From: Thiorhodovibrio sp.
Lineage (GTDB): Bacteria; Pseudomonadota; Gammaproteobacteria; Chromatiales; Chromatiaceae
DNA: 13,314 bases
Assembly: GCA_007128075.1 (NCBI GenBank)
Contig: SKYD01000076.1
Coordinates: 1-13,314 of the forward strand
Direction of reading: 5' to 3'
The position numbers and the translations under genes were made by a program. Position 1 is the stretch's first letter. Every line of letters begins with the position of its first letter. Positions 7,373 to 13,314 of the stretch are shown piece after piece. The notes beneath the pieces are model-generated. The model was given only the letters and a program-made list of their open reading frames with translations, ran no database searches and had not been told where the DNA came from.

Positions 7373-7401
7373 TGACTCGAAACCGCTACGGTTTCGAGTC
7401 A
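7373..7401 (+). repeat. Perfect 13-bp hairpin between rpsB and tsf
   Basis: Arms TGACTCGAAACCG (7373-7385) and CGGTTTCGAGTCA (7389-7401) pair completely around a 3-nt loop, CTA. The first T run (7408-7411) starts 6 nt after the stem and a T6 tract (7416-7421) comes later, so this is not a canonical intrinsic terminator. It may be a partial terminator, a processing or stability element that adjusts the S2 to EF-Ts ratio, or a copy of a dispersed palindromic repeat. GGTTTC at 7365-7370 can pair with GAAACC at 7379-7384 as a weaker alternative hairpin. The palindrome is certain; its function is not known. Confidence 0.75.
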
Positions 7402-7433
7402 ACCGAGTTTTAAGATTTTTTAGGAGTGGAATC

Positions 7434-8315
7434 ATGGCAATTTCTGCCAGTTTAGTGAAGGATCTGCGCGAGCGCACTGGCGCTGGGATGATGGAATGCA
7501 AAAAAGCACTTGTTGAGTGTGACGGCAATCTTGATGCCGCCATCGAGCTGATGCGCAAATCAGGGCAGGCGAAAGCTGCGAAAAAAGCCGGACGCACCGC
7601 CGCCGATGGTGTGGTTGAGATTCGCGTCAGCGATGATCTGCGTCAGGCGGTGATGCTGGAGATCAACAGCGAGACTGATTTTGTCGCCAAAGATGCCAAT
7701 TTTACCAATTTTGCCGGTGCGGTGGCTGAATGCGCTCTGACCAGCCAGGTGGCAGACATTGAGGCACTCGCCAATCAACCGCTGCCACCGGCTGCCACCA
7801 TCGATGCAGCCCGCGAGGCACTGATTGCCAAGATTGGCGAGAATGTGCAGTTGCGGCGGTTGGTGCGCTTTGATGGTTGTCAAGGTCTGGTCTATCACTA
7901 TCGGCACGGGAGCCGCATCGGGGTGATCGTCGAGCTAACCGGCGGCGATGAGTCGCTGGGGCGCGATCTGGCAATGCACATTGCCGCCGCCGCGCCGCTG
8001 TGCGTGAGTGCTGATCAGGTTCCAGCGGATGTTTTAGACAAAGAGCGCGAGATTTTTCGCGCCCAGGCGCTCGATAGCGGCAAGCCGGAGAACATCATCG
8101 ACAAAATCACCGAGGGGCGGGTGCGCAAATATCTCGAAGAGATCACCCTGCACGGTCAGGCGTTTGTCAAAGACCCCGATCAAACCATCGCCCAGTTGTT
8201 AAAACAGGCGGGGGCGGAAGTGGTACGCTTTGTGCGCTTTGAGGTCGGCGAAGGCATCGAGAAAAAAGTCGAAAACTTCGCTGAAGAAGTGCAAGCACAG
8301 GCACGCACGGTTTAG
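7434..8315 (+). CDS. tsf: Elongation factor Ts
   Basis: EF-Ts is the guanine nucleotide exchange factor that releases GDP from EF-Tu in the elongation cycle. The 293-residue protein has the full-length proteobacterial form. The N-terminal UBA-like domain carries LRERTGAGMMECKKAL (11-26), the EF-Ts signature. The core motif SETDFVAK (79-86) contains the Asp-Phe pair that enters the EF-Tu magnesium and nucleotide site in the E. coli complex. The C-terminal part includes EGRVRKYLEEITLHGQAFV, matching the family's C-terminal module region. The start is supported by AGGAG at 7422-7426, 7 nt before the ATG. The gene follows rpsB and the 13-bp hairpin. The pyrH Shine-Dalgarno overlaps the tsf stop codon, so reading continues tightly into the next gene. 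Confidence 0.98.
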   Translation: MAISASLVKDLRERTGAGMMECKKALVECDGNLDAAIELMRKSGQAKAAKKAGRTAADGVVEIRVSDDLRQAVMLEINSETDFVAKDANFTNFAGAVAECALTSQVADIEALANQPLPPAATIDAAREALIAKIGENVQLRRLVRFDGCQGLVYHYRHGSRIGVIVELTGGDESLGRDLAMHIAAAAPLCVSADQVPADVLDKEREIFRAQALDSGKPENIIDKITEGRVRKYLEEITLHGQAFVKDPDQTIAQLLKQAGAEVVRFVRFEVGEGIEKKVENFAEEVQAQARTV

Positions 8316-8324
8316 GACATCGTC

Positions 8325-9047
8325 ATGCGCTACCGCCGACTCTTGCTCAAACTCAGTGGTGAGGCACTGCTTGGCTCAGGCCAAGCCGGCGGCATTGATC
8401 CACTGATTCTCAATCGGCTGGCAACCGAGATTGCTGAGCTGATTGCCAACGAGGTGCAGGTAGCGCTGGTGCTCGGCGGCGGGAATCTGTTTCGCGGGGC
8501 CGGGCTGGCGGCGGCGGGCATGGATCGGGTGGCGGCTGACCACATGGGCATGTTGGCAACGGTGATGAACGGGCTGGCAATGCAGGATGCACTGCAACGC
8601 CTCGGAGTGGCGACGCGGGTGATGTCGGCGCTGAACATTGACTCAGTCTGTGAGCATTATCAGCGTCATCGCGCTCTGCGGCATCTGGATGCTGGGCGGG
8701 TGCTCATCTGTGTTGCTGGTACCGGCAATCCGCTGTTTACCACCGATACTGCGGCCAGCCTGCGGGCGCTGGAGATTGGGGCAGAGCTGTTGATCAAGGC
8801 CACCAAGGTTGATGGCATCTACTCCGCTGATCCAATGACCGATCCAACCGCGCAACTGTATCGTCATTTAGACTATGATCAGGTCTTGCGCGAGAACCTG
8901 AAAGTCATGGACACCGCCGCGCTGGTGTTGTGTCGTGATCATCAGCTCCCGCTGCGGGTGATGAACATTTATCAGCCAGGGGCACTGATTAAGGTCGCCG
9001 CTGGCGAGGACATCGGCTCATTGGTTGAAGGAATACATACACCATGA
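8325..9047 (+). CDS. pyrH: UMP kinase
   Basis: PyrH phosphorylates UMP to UDP with ATP, the bacterial route to UTP and CTP. It belongs to the amino acid kinase superfamily and is typically a hexamer activated by GTP and inhibited by UTP. The 240-residue protein shows KLSGEAL (9-15), the phosphate-binding GGGNLFRG (51-58), DHMGMLAT (72-79), GTGNPLFTTD (132-141) and KVDGIYSADP (161-170), all highly conserved with E. coli PyrH. AGGA at 8314-8317, overlapping the tsf TAG, lies 7 nt before the ATG. The stop overlaps the frr start in an ATGA tetranucleotide, which points to translational coupling. The N terminus is shorter than in E. coli, starting almost directly at the first strand. Confidence 0.98.
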   Translation: MRYRRLLLKLSGEALLGSGQAGGIDPLILNRLATEIAELIANEVQVALVLGGGNLFRGAGLAAAGMDRVAADHMGMLATVMNGLAMQDALQRLGVATRVMSALNIDSVCEHYQRHRALRHLDAGRVLICVAGTGNPLFTTDTAASLRALEIGAELLIKATKVDGIYSADPMTDPTAQLYRHLDYDQVLRENLKVMDTAALVLCRDHQLPLRVMNIYQPGALIKVAAGEDIGSLVEGIHTP

Positions 9048-9601
9048 TCGAGGATATTAAACAAGACGCGGTCACGCGCATGGGCAAAAGTGTTGAGGCA
9101 CTGGTCCATGAGCTGGCAAAAATTCGCACTGGACGGGCGCATCCGGCGCTGCTTGACCATGTCAAGGTCAGCTATTACGGCAGCGAGGTGCCGATTAGCC
9201 AGGTTGCCAATGTGGCGGTGGAGGATTCGCGCACGCTCACCATCACCCCTTGGGAAAAAAACATGGTGGCGGTGGTCGAAAAAGCGATTATTCAATCGGA
9301 TCTGGGCATCAACCCCAATACGGCGGGAACGGTGATTCGGGTGCCGATGCCGCAGCTCACTGAAGAGCGCCGCCGCGATTTACAGCGCATTGCTCGCCAT
9401 GAGGCGGAACAGGCACGGGTGGCAGTGCGCAATATCCGCCGCGATGCCAACCATCAACTCAAGGAACTGCTCAAAGAAAAGCTGATTTCTGAGGATGACG
9501 ACCACCGGGGTCAGGACATTGTGCAAAAGCTTACCGATCAATACATCAAAGAAGTCGATCAGGTGCTGGAGCGCAAAGAAGCCGATCTCATGGCGATTTA
9601 G
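9044..9601 (+). CDS. frr: Ribosome recycling factor
   Basis: RRF acts with EF-G to split post-termination ribosomes. The 185 residues match the nearly invariant family length. Visible landmarks are KIRTGRAHPALLD (26-38) in the first helix, PMPQLTEERRR (101-111) where the second hinge of the three-helix bundle lies, and VRNIRRDAN (128-136) with Arg132, the residue known to be important for ribosome binding. The ATG overlaps the pyrH stop by 4 nt; AAGGAA at 9028-9033 is a somewhat distant Shine-Dalgarno. The 24-nt gap to uppS has no obvious terminator, so transcription probably continues. Confidence 0.98.
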   Translation: MIEDIKQDAVTRMGKSVEALVHELAKIRTGRAHPALLDHVKVSYYGSEVPISQVANVAVEDSRTLTITPWEKNMVAVVEKAIIQSDLGINPNTAGTVIRVPMPQLTEERRRDLQRIARHEAEQARVAVRNIRRDANHQLKELLKEKLISEDDDHRGQDIVQKLTDQYIKEVDQVLERKEADLMAI

Positions 9602-9625
9602 CCCCGCCACCGCGCACCGCATCCT

Positions 9626-10408
9626 GTGAATGAGACAACAAGCGATCATCCCGCCGCCGAACCAGCGGCGGTGCCAGCGCATGTGGCGATTGTCATGGAT
9701 GGCAATGGGCGCTGGGCGCGTCAGCGCGGGTTGCCGCGCACCGCAGGTCATCGTGCAGGTGCCAAAAGTGTGCGGGCAGTGGTCGAGGAATGTCTGCGCC
9801 GTGGGGTTGCGGTGTTGACGGTGTTTGCCTTTAGCAGCGAGAATTGGCGGCGGCCGCAGGCTGAAATCTATGTGCTGACTGAACTGTTTATGACCACGCT
9901 GCGAGTTGAATTGCGGCGCATGATTGAGCACGATGTGCGGCTGCGCATCATCGGCGATCTCAGCCCGTTTTCATCCAAACTGCAACAGCTTGTCACCGAG
10001 GCCGAGTCGGCAACCCAACACAATCAGGCATTGACCTTACAGGTGGCAATTAATTATGGCGGGCGCTGGGATGTGACGCAAGCGGTGCGGCGGTTACTGT
10101 CCGAGGTCAATGAAGGCACGCTGGCGCTTGATGTCGTGGATGAATCGGCACTTGCAGCGCGGCTGGTCGGTGCCGATCTTCCCGATCCTGATTTGTTGAT
10201 TCGCACTGGTGGTGAAAAACGGCTGAGTAATTTTCTACTGTGGCAGGCGGCCTATTCTGAGCTGTATTTTTCCGATCTGATGTGGCCTGAATTTGATGCC
10301 GACGCGCTGGCGTTGGCACTGACTGATTTTGCCCGCCGTCAGCGCCGCTTTGGTCAGACCAGCGAGCAGATTCGCGCCCGTCATTCCTCTGTTATGGAGC
10401 CTTCGTGA
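9626..10408 (+). CDS. uppS: Undecaprenyl diphosphate synthase
   Basis: UppS (also ispU) is the cis-prenyltransferase that adds eight isopentenyl units to farnesyl diphosphate, giving the C55 carrier for peptidoglycan and other cell-wall polymers. The 260-residue protein contains VMDGNGRWA (23-31) with catalytic Asp25, GHRAGAKS (41-48), FSSENW (69-74), NYGGRWD (143-149) and the signature RTGGEKRLSNFLLWQ (193-207). The GTG start gives an N-terminal segment before the catalytic block of about the E. coli length, but no Shine-Dalgarno precedes it (the upstream bases are C-rich). An alternative GTG at 9671 would leave almost no residues before the active site. The end overlaps cdsA by 4 nt. The precursor supply begins with Dxr, encoded two genes downstream. 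Confidence 0.97.
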   Translation: MNETTSDHPAAEPAAVPAHVAIVMDGNGRWARQRGLPRTAGHRAGAKSVRAVVEECLRRGVAVLTVFAFSSENWRRPQAEIYVLTELFMTTLRVELRRMIEHDVRLRIIGDLSPFSSKLQQLVTEAESATQHNQALTLQVAINYGGRWDVTQAVRRLLSEVNEGTLALDVVDESALAARLVGADLPDPDLLIRTGGEKRLSNFLLWQAAYSELYFSDLMWPEFDADALALALTDFARRQRRFGQTSEQIRARHSSVMEPS

Positions 10409-11280
10409 TTAACACCTTAATCGCCCAATTCAAGCAGCTTCACCTACCTTCTGGTTTGCGCCAGCGTCTGTTCACTGGTTTATTGCTTTCTGGTGCGGTG
10501 TCGCTGGCGGTGCTCTGGCTGCCGACCGCTGTGTTGGCACTGGTGATGAGCTCATTTATGCTGCTCGGTGCTTGGGAATGGATCGCGCTGGCCGGCTGGA
10601 CGCATCCTGTGGTGCGCATGCTCTATGTCGGGCTGTTGGCGTTGGTGCTGGCAGGCGAATGGTTTTTATTGACCCCAAATTCCACGGTTGCGCTGATTTT
10701 CGTTGCCGCTGTGGCGCTGTGGTGGCTGGCTCTGGTGGTGTTGCTGCCACAGATTCGCACCATTGTCCCCGCCACCCGCCGTGAGCTAGGGCTGGCGCTG
10801 TTGGGGCTGGGGCTGTTGAGTGCGCCCTGGTTTGCCTTAGCGCGATTGCACAGCCAACCGCAATCTGGCCCGTGGCTGGTGTTATTTTTATTAACTCTGG
10901 TGTGGCTGGCTGACTCAGCCGCCTATTTTGCGGGTCGCCGCTGGGGGCAACACAAGCTCGCACCCGTGTTAAGCCCCGGCAAAACCTTAGAAGGTCTATG
11001 GGGAGCGTTGGCAATCGGTGGGCTGTGGGGCATCTTATTGGCATGGACGACCGCTTCAGGATTGGTTGTTGGCAGTCTGATGCTGGTGTTGTGTCTGATC
11101 ACAGTGGTAATTTCAGTGGTCGGCGATTTATACGAAAGCTGGCTAAAACGGCGGCGTGATGTCAAAGATGCCGGAGCCTTGCTGCCCGGGCATGGCGGAA
11201 TGCTTGATCGCATCGACAGCCTGATTGCAGCAACCCCGGTGTTTGTGTTGGGATTTTATTGGCTGGGAGCAGGTGCATGA
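10405..11280 (+). CDS. cdsA: Phosphatidate cytidylyltransferase (CDP-diacylglycerol synthase)
   Basis: CdsA is an integral inner-membrane enzyme converting phosphatidate and CTP to CDP-diacylglycerol, the precursor of all the cell's phospholipids. The 291-residue protein is strongly hydrophobic, with several membrane segments (for example about 24-63, 72-89, 95-115, 127-147, 157-176, 201-240 and 271-289). It carries the conserved block LADSAAYFAGRRWG (168-181), SPGKTLEG (190-197) and the complete family signature SWLKRRRDVKDAG to HGGMLDR (245-269) with its metal-binding aspartates. The start is GTG, supported by GGAG at 10396-10399 with 5-nt spacing, and overlaps the uppS stop in a GTGA tetranucleotide. 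The stop overlaps the dxr ATG likewise, so the gene is embedded in a coupled run of envelope genes. Confidence 0.97.
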   Translation: MINTLIAQFKQLHLPSGLRQRLFTGLLLSGAVSLAVLWLPTAVLALVMSSFMLLGAWEWIALAGWTHPVVRMLYVGLLALVLAGEWFLLTPNSTVALIFVAAVALWWLALVVLLPQIRTIVPATRRELGLALLGLGLLSAPWFALARLHSQPQSGPWLVLFLLTLVWLADSAAYFAGRRWGQHKLAPVLSPGKTLEGLWGALAIGGLWGILLAWTTASGLVVGSLMLVLCLITVVISVVGDLYESWLKRRRDVKDAGALLPGHGGMLDRIDSLIAATPVFVLGFYWLGAGA

Positions 11281-12470
11281 TTGGTATTGCAATTTTAGGC
11301 GCAACTGGCTCGATTGGCATGAGCACGCTGGATGTGGTGCAACGGCATCCACAGCGGTTTCGGGTCATTGCACTCACTGCCCAGCGTCAGGTCGAGCGCA
11401 TGGCGGAACAATGCCGTTTGGTGCGCCCACAATATGCCGTGATGGTTGATCATCAGGCGGCGCTGGCGCTGCGTGATGCGCTCGCTGACATGGACAATCC
11501 ACCTGAGGTTTTAGCAGGTGCTGAGGCGCTGGAAACCGTCGCTCAGTTGCCCGAGGTCGATTATGTGATGGCGGCGATTGTCGGTGCTGCTGGCTTGTTA
11601 TCGACGCTGGCCGCCGCACACGCTGGCAAGCGGATTTTGCTTGCCAACAAAGAGGCGTTGGTGGTTTCAGGTGCGATCTTGATGCGGGCGGTTGCCGATC
11701 ACGGCGCGACCATTCTGCCGATTGACAGCGAACACAACGCGATCTTTCAATGCCTACCGCCGCAGCGCCCCGATGGTTTAGCAGCAGCGGGCATCGAGCG
11801 CATCCTGCTCACTGCCTCGGGTGGGCCGTTTCGCAATCGCTCACTTGCAGAACTCGAACAGGTCACCCCAGATCAGGCGTGCGCCCATCCCAACTGGTCG
11901 ATGGGGCGCAAAATTTCAGTCGATTCTGCTACCATGATGAACAAAGGGCTGGAGCTGATCGAGGCGTGTTGGCTGTTTGCCACCACCCCTGAGCAGATTC
12001 AAGTGGTTATTCATCCGCAAAGTGTGATTCATTCCATGGTGCAATACAGCGATGGCTCAGTGCTGGCAGAATTGGGGCACCCCGACATGCGCACCCCAAT
12101 TGCCCATGCGCTGGCGTGGCCTGAACGCATGGATGCTGGTGTGCCGCCGCTGGATCTGTTTGCGATTGGTCAGCTTAACTTTGAGCCACCCGCGCCCGAA
12201 CGCTTCCCCTGTTTGCGGCTTGCCTACGAGGCGGCAGCAAACAGTGGCACCGCGCCGGTGATCCTAAATGCCGCCAACGAGATCGCAGTTGCCGCCTTTT
12301 TAGACCAACGCATCGGTTTTAATGACATTGCCCGCGTGGTGGAAACCGCGCTCAACCGCATTCCCAGCGAGGCGGTGCATGATGATGGACTCGAACAGGT
12401 GTTGACCGTTGATCAGCAAGCACGCCAGATTGCTGAAACCATTGTCGCTGAGTTGAGCCTCGCCCGCTGA
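11277..12470 (+). CDS. dxr: 1-deoxy-D-xylulose 5-phosphate reductoisomerase
   Basis: Dxr (IspC) rearranges and reduces DXP to 2-C-methyl-D-erythritol 4-phosphate with NADPH, the committed step of the MEP isoprenoid pathway and the target of fosmidomycin. With the ATG at 11277 the protein has 397 residues (E. coli has 398). Visible are the NADPH-binding GATGSIG (8-14), LANKEALV (122-129), metal ligands Asp150 and Glu152 in PIDSEHNAIFQ, SGGPFR (181-186) in the flexible loop region, and NKGLELIEA (222-230) with the third ligand Glu226. The frame extends upstream to 11259, but the ATGA overlap with the cdsA stop, GGGAG at 11265-11269 with 7-nt spacing, and the family N terminus all favour 11277. 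Its last base is shared with the rseP start codon. Confidence 0.98.
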   Translation: MIGIAILGATGSIGMSTLDVVQRHPQRFRVIALTAQRQVERMAEQCRLVRPQYAVMVDHQAALALRDALADMDNPPEVLAGAEALETVAQLPEVDYVMAAIVGAAGLLSTLAAAHAGKRILLANKEALVVSGAILMRAVADHGATILPIDSEHNAIFQCLPPQRPDGLAAAGIERILLTASGGPFRNRSLAELEQVTPDQACAHPNWSMGRKISVDSATMMNKGLELIEACWLFATTPEQIQVVIHPQSVIHSMVQYSDGSVLAELGHPDMRTPIAHALAWPERMDAGVPPLDLFAIGQLNFEPPAPERFPCLRLAYEAAANSGTAPVILNAANEIAVAAFLDQRIGFNDIARVVETALNRIPSEAVHDDGLEQVLTVDQQARQIAETIVAELSLAR

Positions 12471-13314
12471 TGTTGACTGATTTGTTGCTTAAAATCGGTG
12501 CATTTTTGGTCGTCATCGGCCTGATCGTGACCGTGCATGAATTTGGCCATTTTTGGGTGGCGCGGCGGCTGGGGGTCAAGGTGCTGCGTTTTTCGCTTGG
12601 CTTTGGTCGCCCACTGTTGACCTGGCAGCGTCCCAACGATACCACCGAATATGTTGTGGCACTGTGGCCGCTCGGTGGCTATGTCAAGATGGTCGATGAG
12701 CGTGAGGGCGAGGTCGCACCTGACGATTTGCCTCATGCCTTCAATCGTCAGCCGGTTTGGAAACGGGCGGCGATTGTGGTTGCCGGCCCGCTGGCGAATT
12801 TTCTATTTGCGCTGCTGCTGTATTGGCTGGTGCTGATGGCAGGTGAATCAGGCATCCGTCCCGAGGTCGGGCTGGTCGAGCCAGATTCGCTTGCCGCGGC
12901 GGCGCAGTTTGAGGTCGGCGATCTGATTGTTGCCGTTGACGAGCGCGACACGCCGACCTGGAGTGCGGTGTGGCTGGCGCTGCTGGATCAGGCACTTAAT
13001 GGCAAGGATGCGAAAATTAAAGTGCGCACGGCAGCCGGGCACGAGCAACAACGCATTTTATTGGGCAGCGATCTGGCAAGGCTTGATCCAGGACGCGGAT
13101 TTTTGGATGCCTTGGGGTTAACCAGCGCTCGTTTGGTGTTGCCGCCAATCCTGGGCGAGCTGGTGACTGGTGATCCGGCCATGCAGGCGGGGCTGTTGCC
13201 CGGGGATCGGGTCAGCGCCATTGATGGCGAGCCGATCAGCCATTGGCATCAAATTGTTGAGATTGTCCGCGACCATCCTGGTCAGCGGTTGCAGTTCCAA
13301 ATAGAACGCGGTGC
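12470..13314 (+). CDS. rseP: RseP-type site-2 zinc metalloprotease (partial, runs off window end)
   Basis: RseP is the inner-membrane intramembrane protease that cuts the anti-sigma factor RseA after DegS, releasing sigma-E in envelope stress, and also clears remnant signal peptides. The reading frame stays open from the ATG at 12470 to the window edge, giving 281 codons, roughly the N-terminal 60 percent of the family's usual length. The first membrane segment (about 9-30) contains HEFGH (23-27), the zinc site with catalytic Glu24. Next come GGYVKM (69-74) and VVAGPLANF (103-111) leading into the second membrane segment. Two PDZ-like domains follow, about 130-205 and from about 222, the latter with QAGLLPGDRVSAIDG (239-253). 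The third zinc ligand and remaining helices lie beyond the window. The start shares one base with the dxr stop (TGATG); the Shine-Dalgarno is weak. Confidence 0.96.
   Translation, partial: MLTDLLLKIGAFLVVIGLIVTVHEFGHFWVARRLGVKVLRFSLGFGRPLLTWQRPNDTTEYVVALWPLGGYVKMVDEREGEVAPDDLPHAFNRQPVWKRAAIVVAGPLANFLFALLLYWLVLMAGESGIRPEVGLVEPDSLAAAAQFEVGDLIVAVDERDTPTWSAVWLALLDQALNGKDAKIKVRTAAGHEQQRILLGSDLARLDPGRGFLDALGLTSARLVLPPILGELVTGDPAMQAGLLPGDRVSAIDGEPISHWHQIVEIVRDHPGQRLQFQIERG

Noticed and set aside
7373..7421. Canonical Rho-independent terminator after rpsB
   Set aside because: The stem is strong, but the T runs do not follow it directly, and tsf immediately downstream has no promoter of its own that I can see.
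9380..9931. Minus-strand open frame of 183 codons across frr and uppS
   Set aside because: It is antisense to two well-conserved genes with intact motifs and has no recognisable domain.
10556..11044. Minus-strand open frame of 162 codons inside cdsA
   Set aside because: The Pro/Arg/Thr-rich translation is typical of the antisense of a hydrophobic membrane protein gene; cdsA carries the complete family signature.

Overview
The window is a block of conserved bacterial core genes from a gammaproteobacterium. The order glnD-map / rpsB-tsf-pyrH-frr-uppS-cdsA-dxr-rseP is the arrangement known from Pseudomonas-type gammaproteobacteria; E. coli has the same set with dxr placed before uppS and cdsA. 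The base composition looks moderately G+C rich (judged by eye), and three genes (aroA, uppS, cdsA) start with GTG. A family-57 glycoside hydrolase of a type I associate with purple sulfur and related bacteria hints at a Chromatiales- or Thiotrichales-like organism, but the sequence does not settle genus or family.

Layout. Positions 50-2842 (+) carry a GH57-type glycoside hydrolase followed after 6 nt by aroA (shikimate pathway). aroA converges tail to tail on glnD with only 2 nt between stop codons. Positions 2845-6331 (-) hold map (methionine aminopeptidase) and glnD (PII uridylyltransferase). They overlap by 29 nt and are probably one transcript. Positions 6332-6587 are a divergent regulatory region with a clear extended -10 promoter for rpsB and a structured leader of about 167 nt. 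From 6588 to the window end (+) runs rpsB (S2), tsf (EF-Ts), pyrH (UMP kinase), frr (ribosome recycling factor), uppS (undecaprenyl-PP synthase), cdsA (CDP-diacylglycerol synthase), dxr (MEP pathway) and the first 281 codons of rseP (site-2 protease), which runs off the edge.

How the genes fit together. rpsB, tsf and frr serve translation, and map trims the N termini of new proteins. pyrH feeds pyrimidine nucleotides to RNA and to CTP, which CdsA consumes. Dxr starts the isoprenoid pathway whose products UppS extends into the C55 carrier lipid for peptidoglycan. CdsA makes the precursor of all phospholipids, and RseP belongs to the envelope-stress pathway. From pyrH onward most junctions are 1-4 nt overlaps (pyrH/frr, uppS/cdsA, cdsA/dxr, dxr/rseP), which points to a translationally coupled operon. 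GlnD senses glutamine and controls nitrogen assimilation.

I found no mobile element, CRISPR array, tRNA or rRNA, and no sign of a novel defence or biosynthetic system. The most interesting non-coding signals are a perfect 13-bp hairpin between rpsB and tsf, the structured rpsB leader, and an inverted repeat over the rpsB -35 box.
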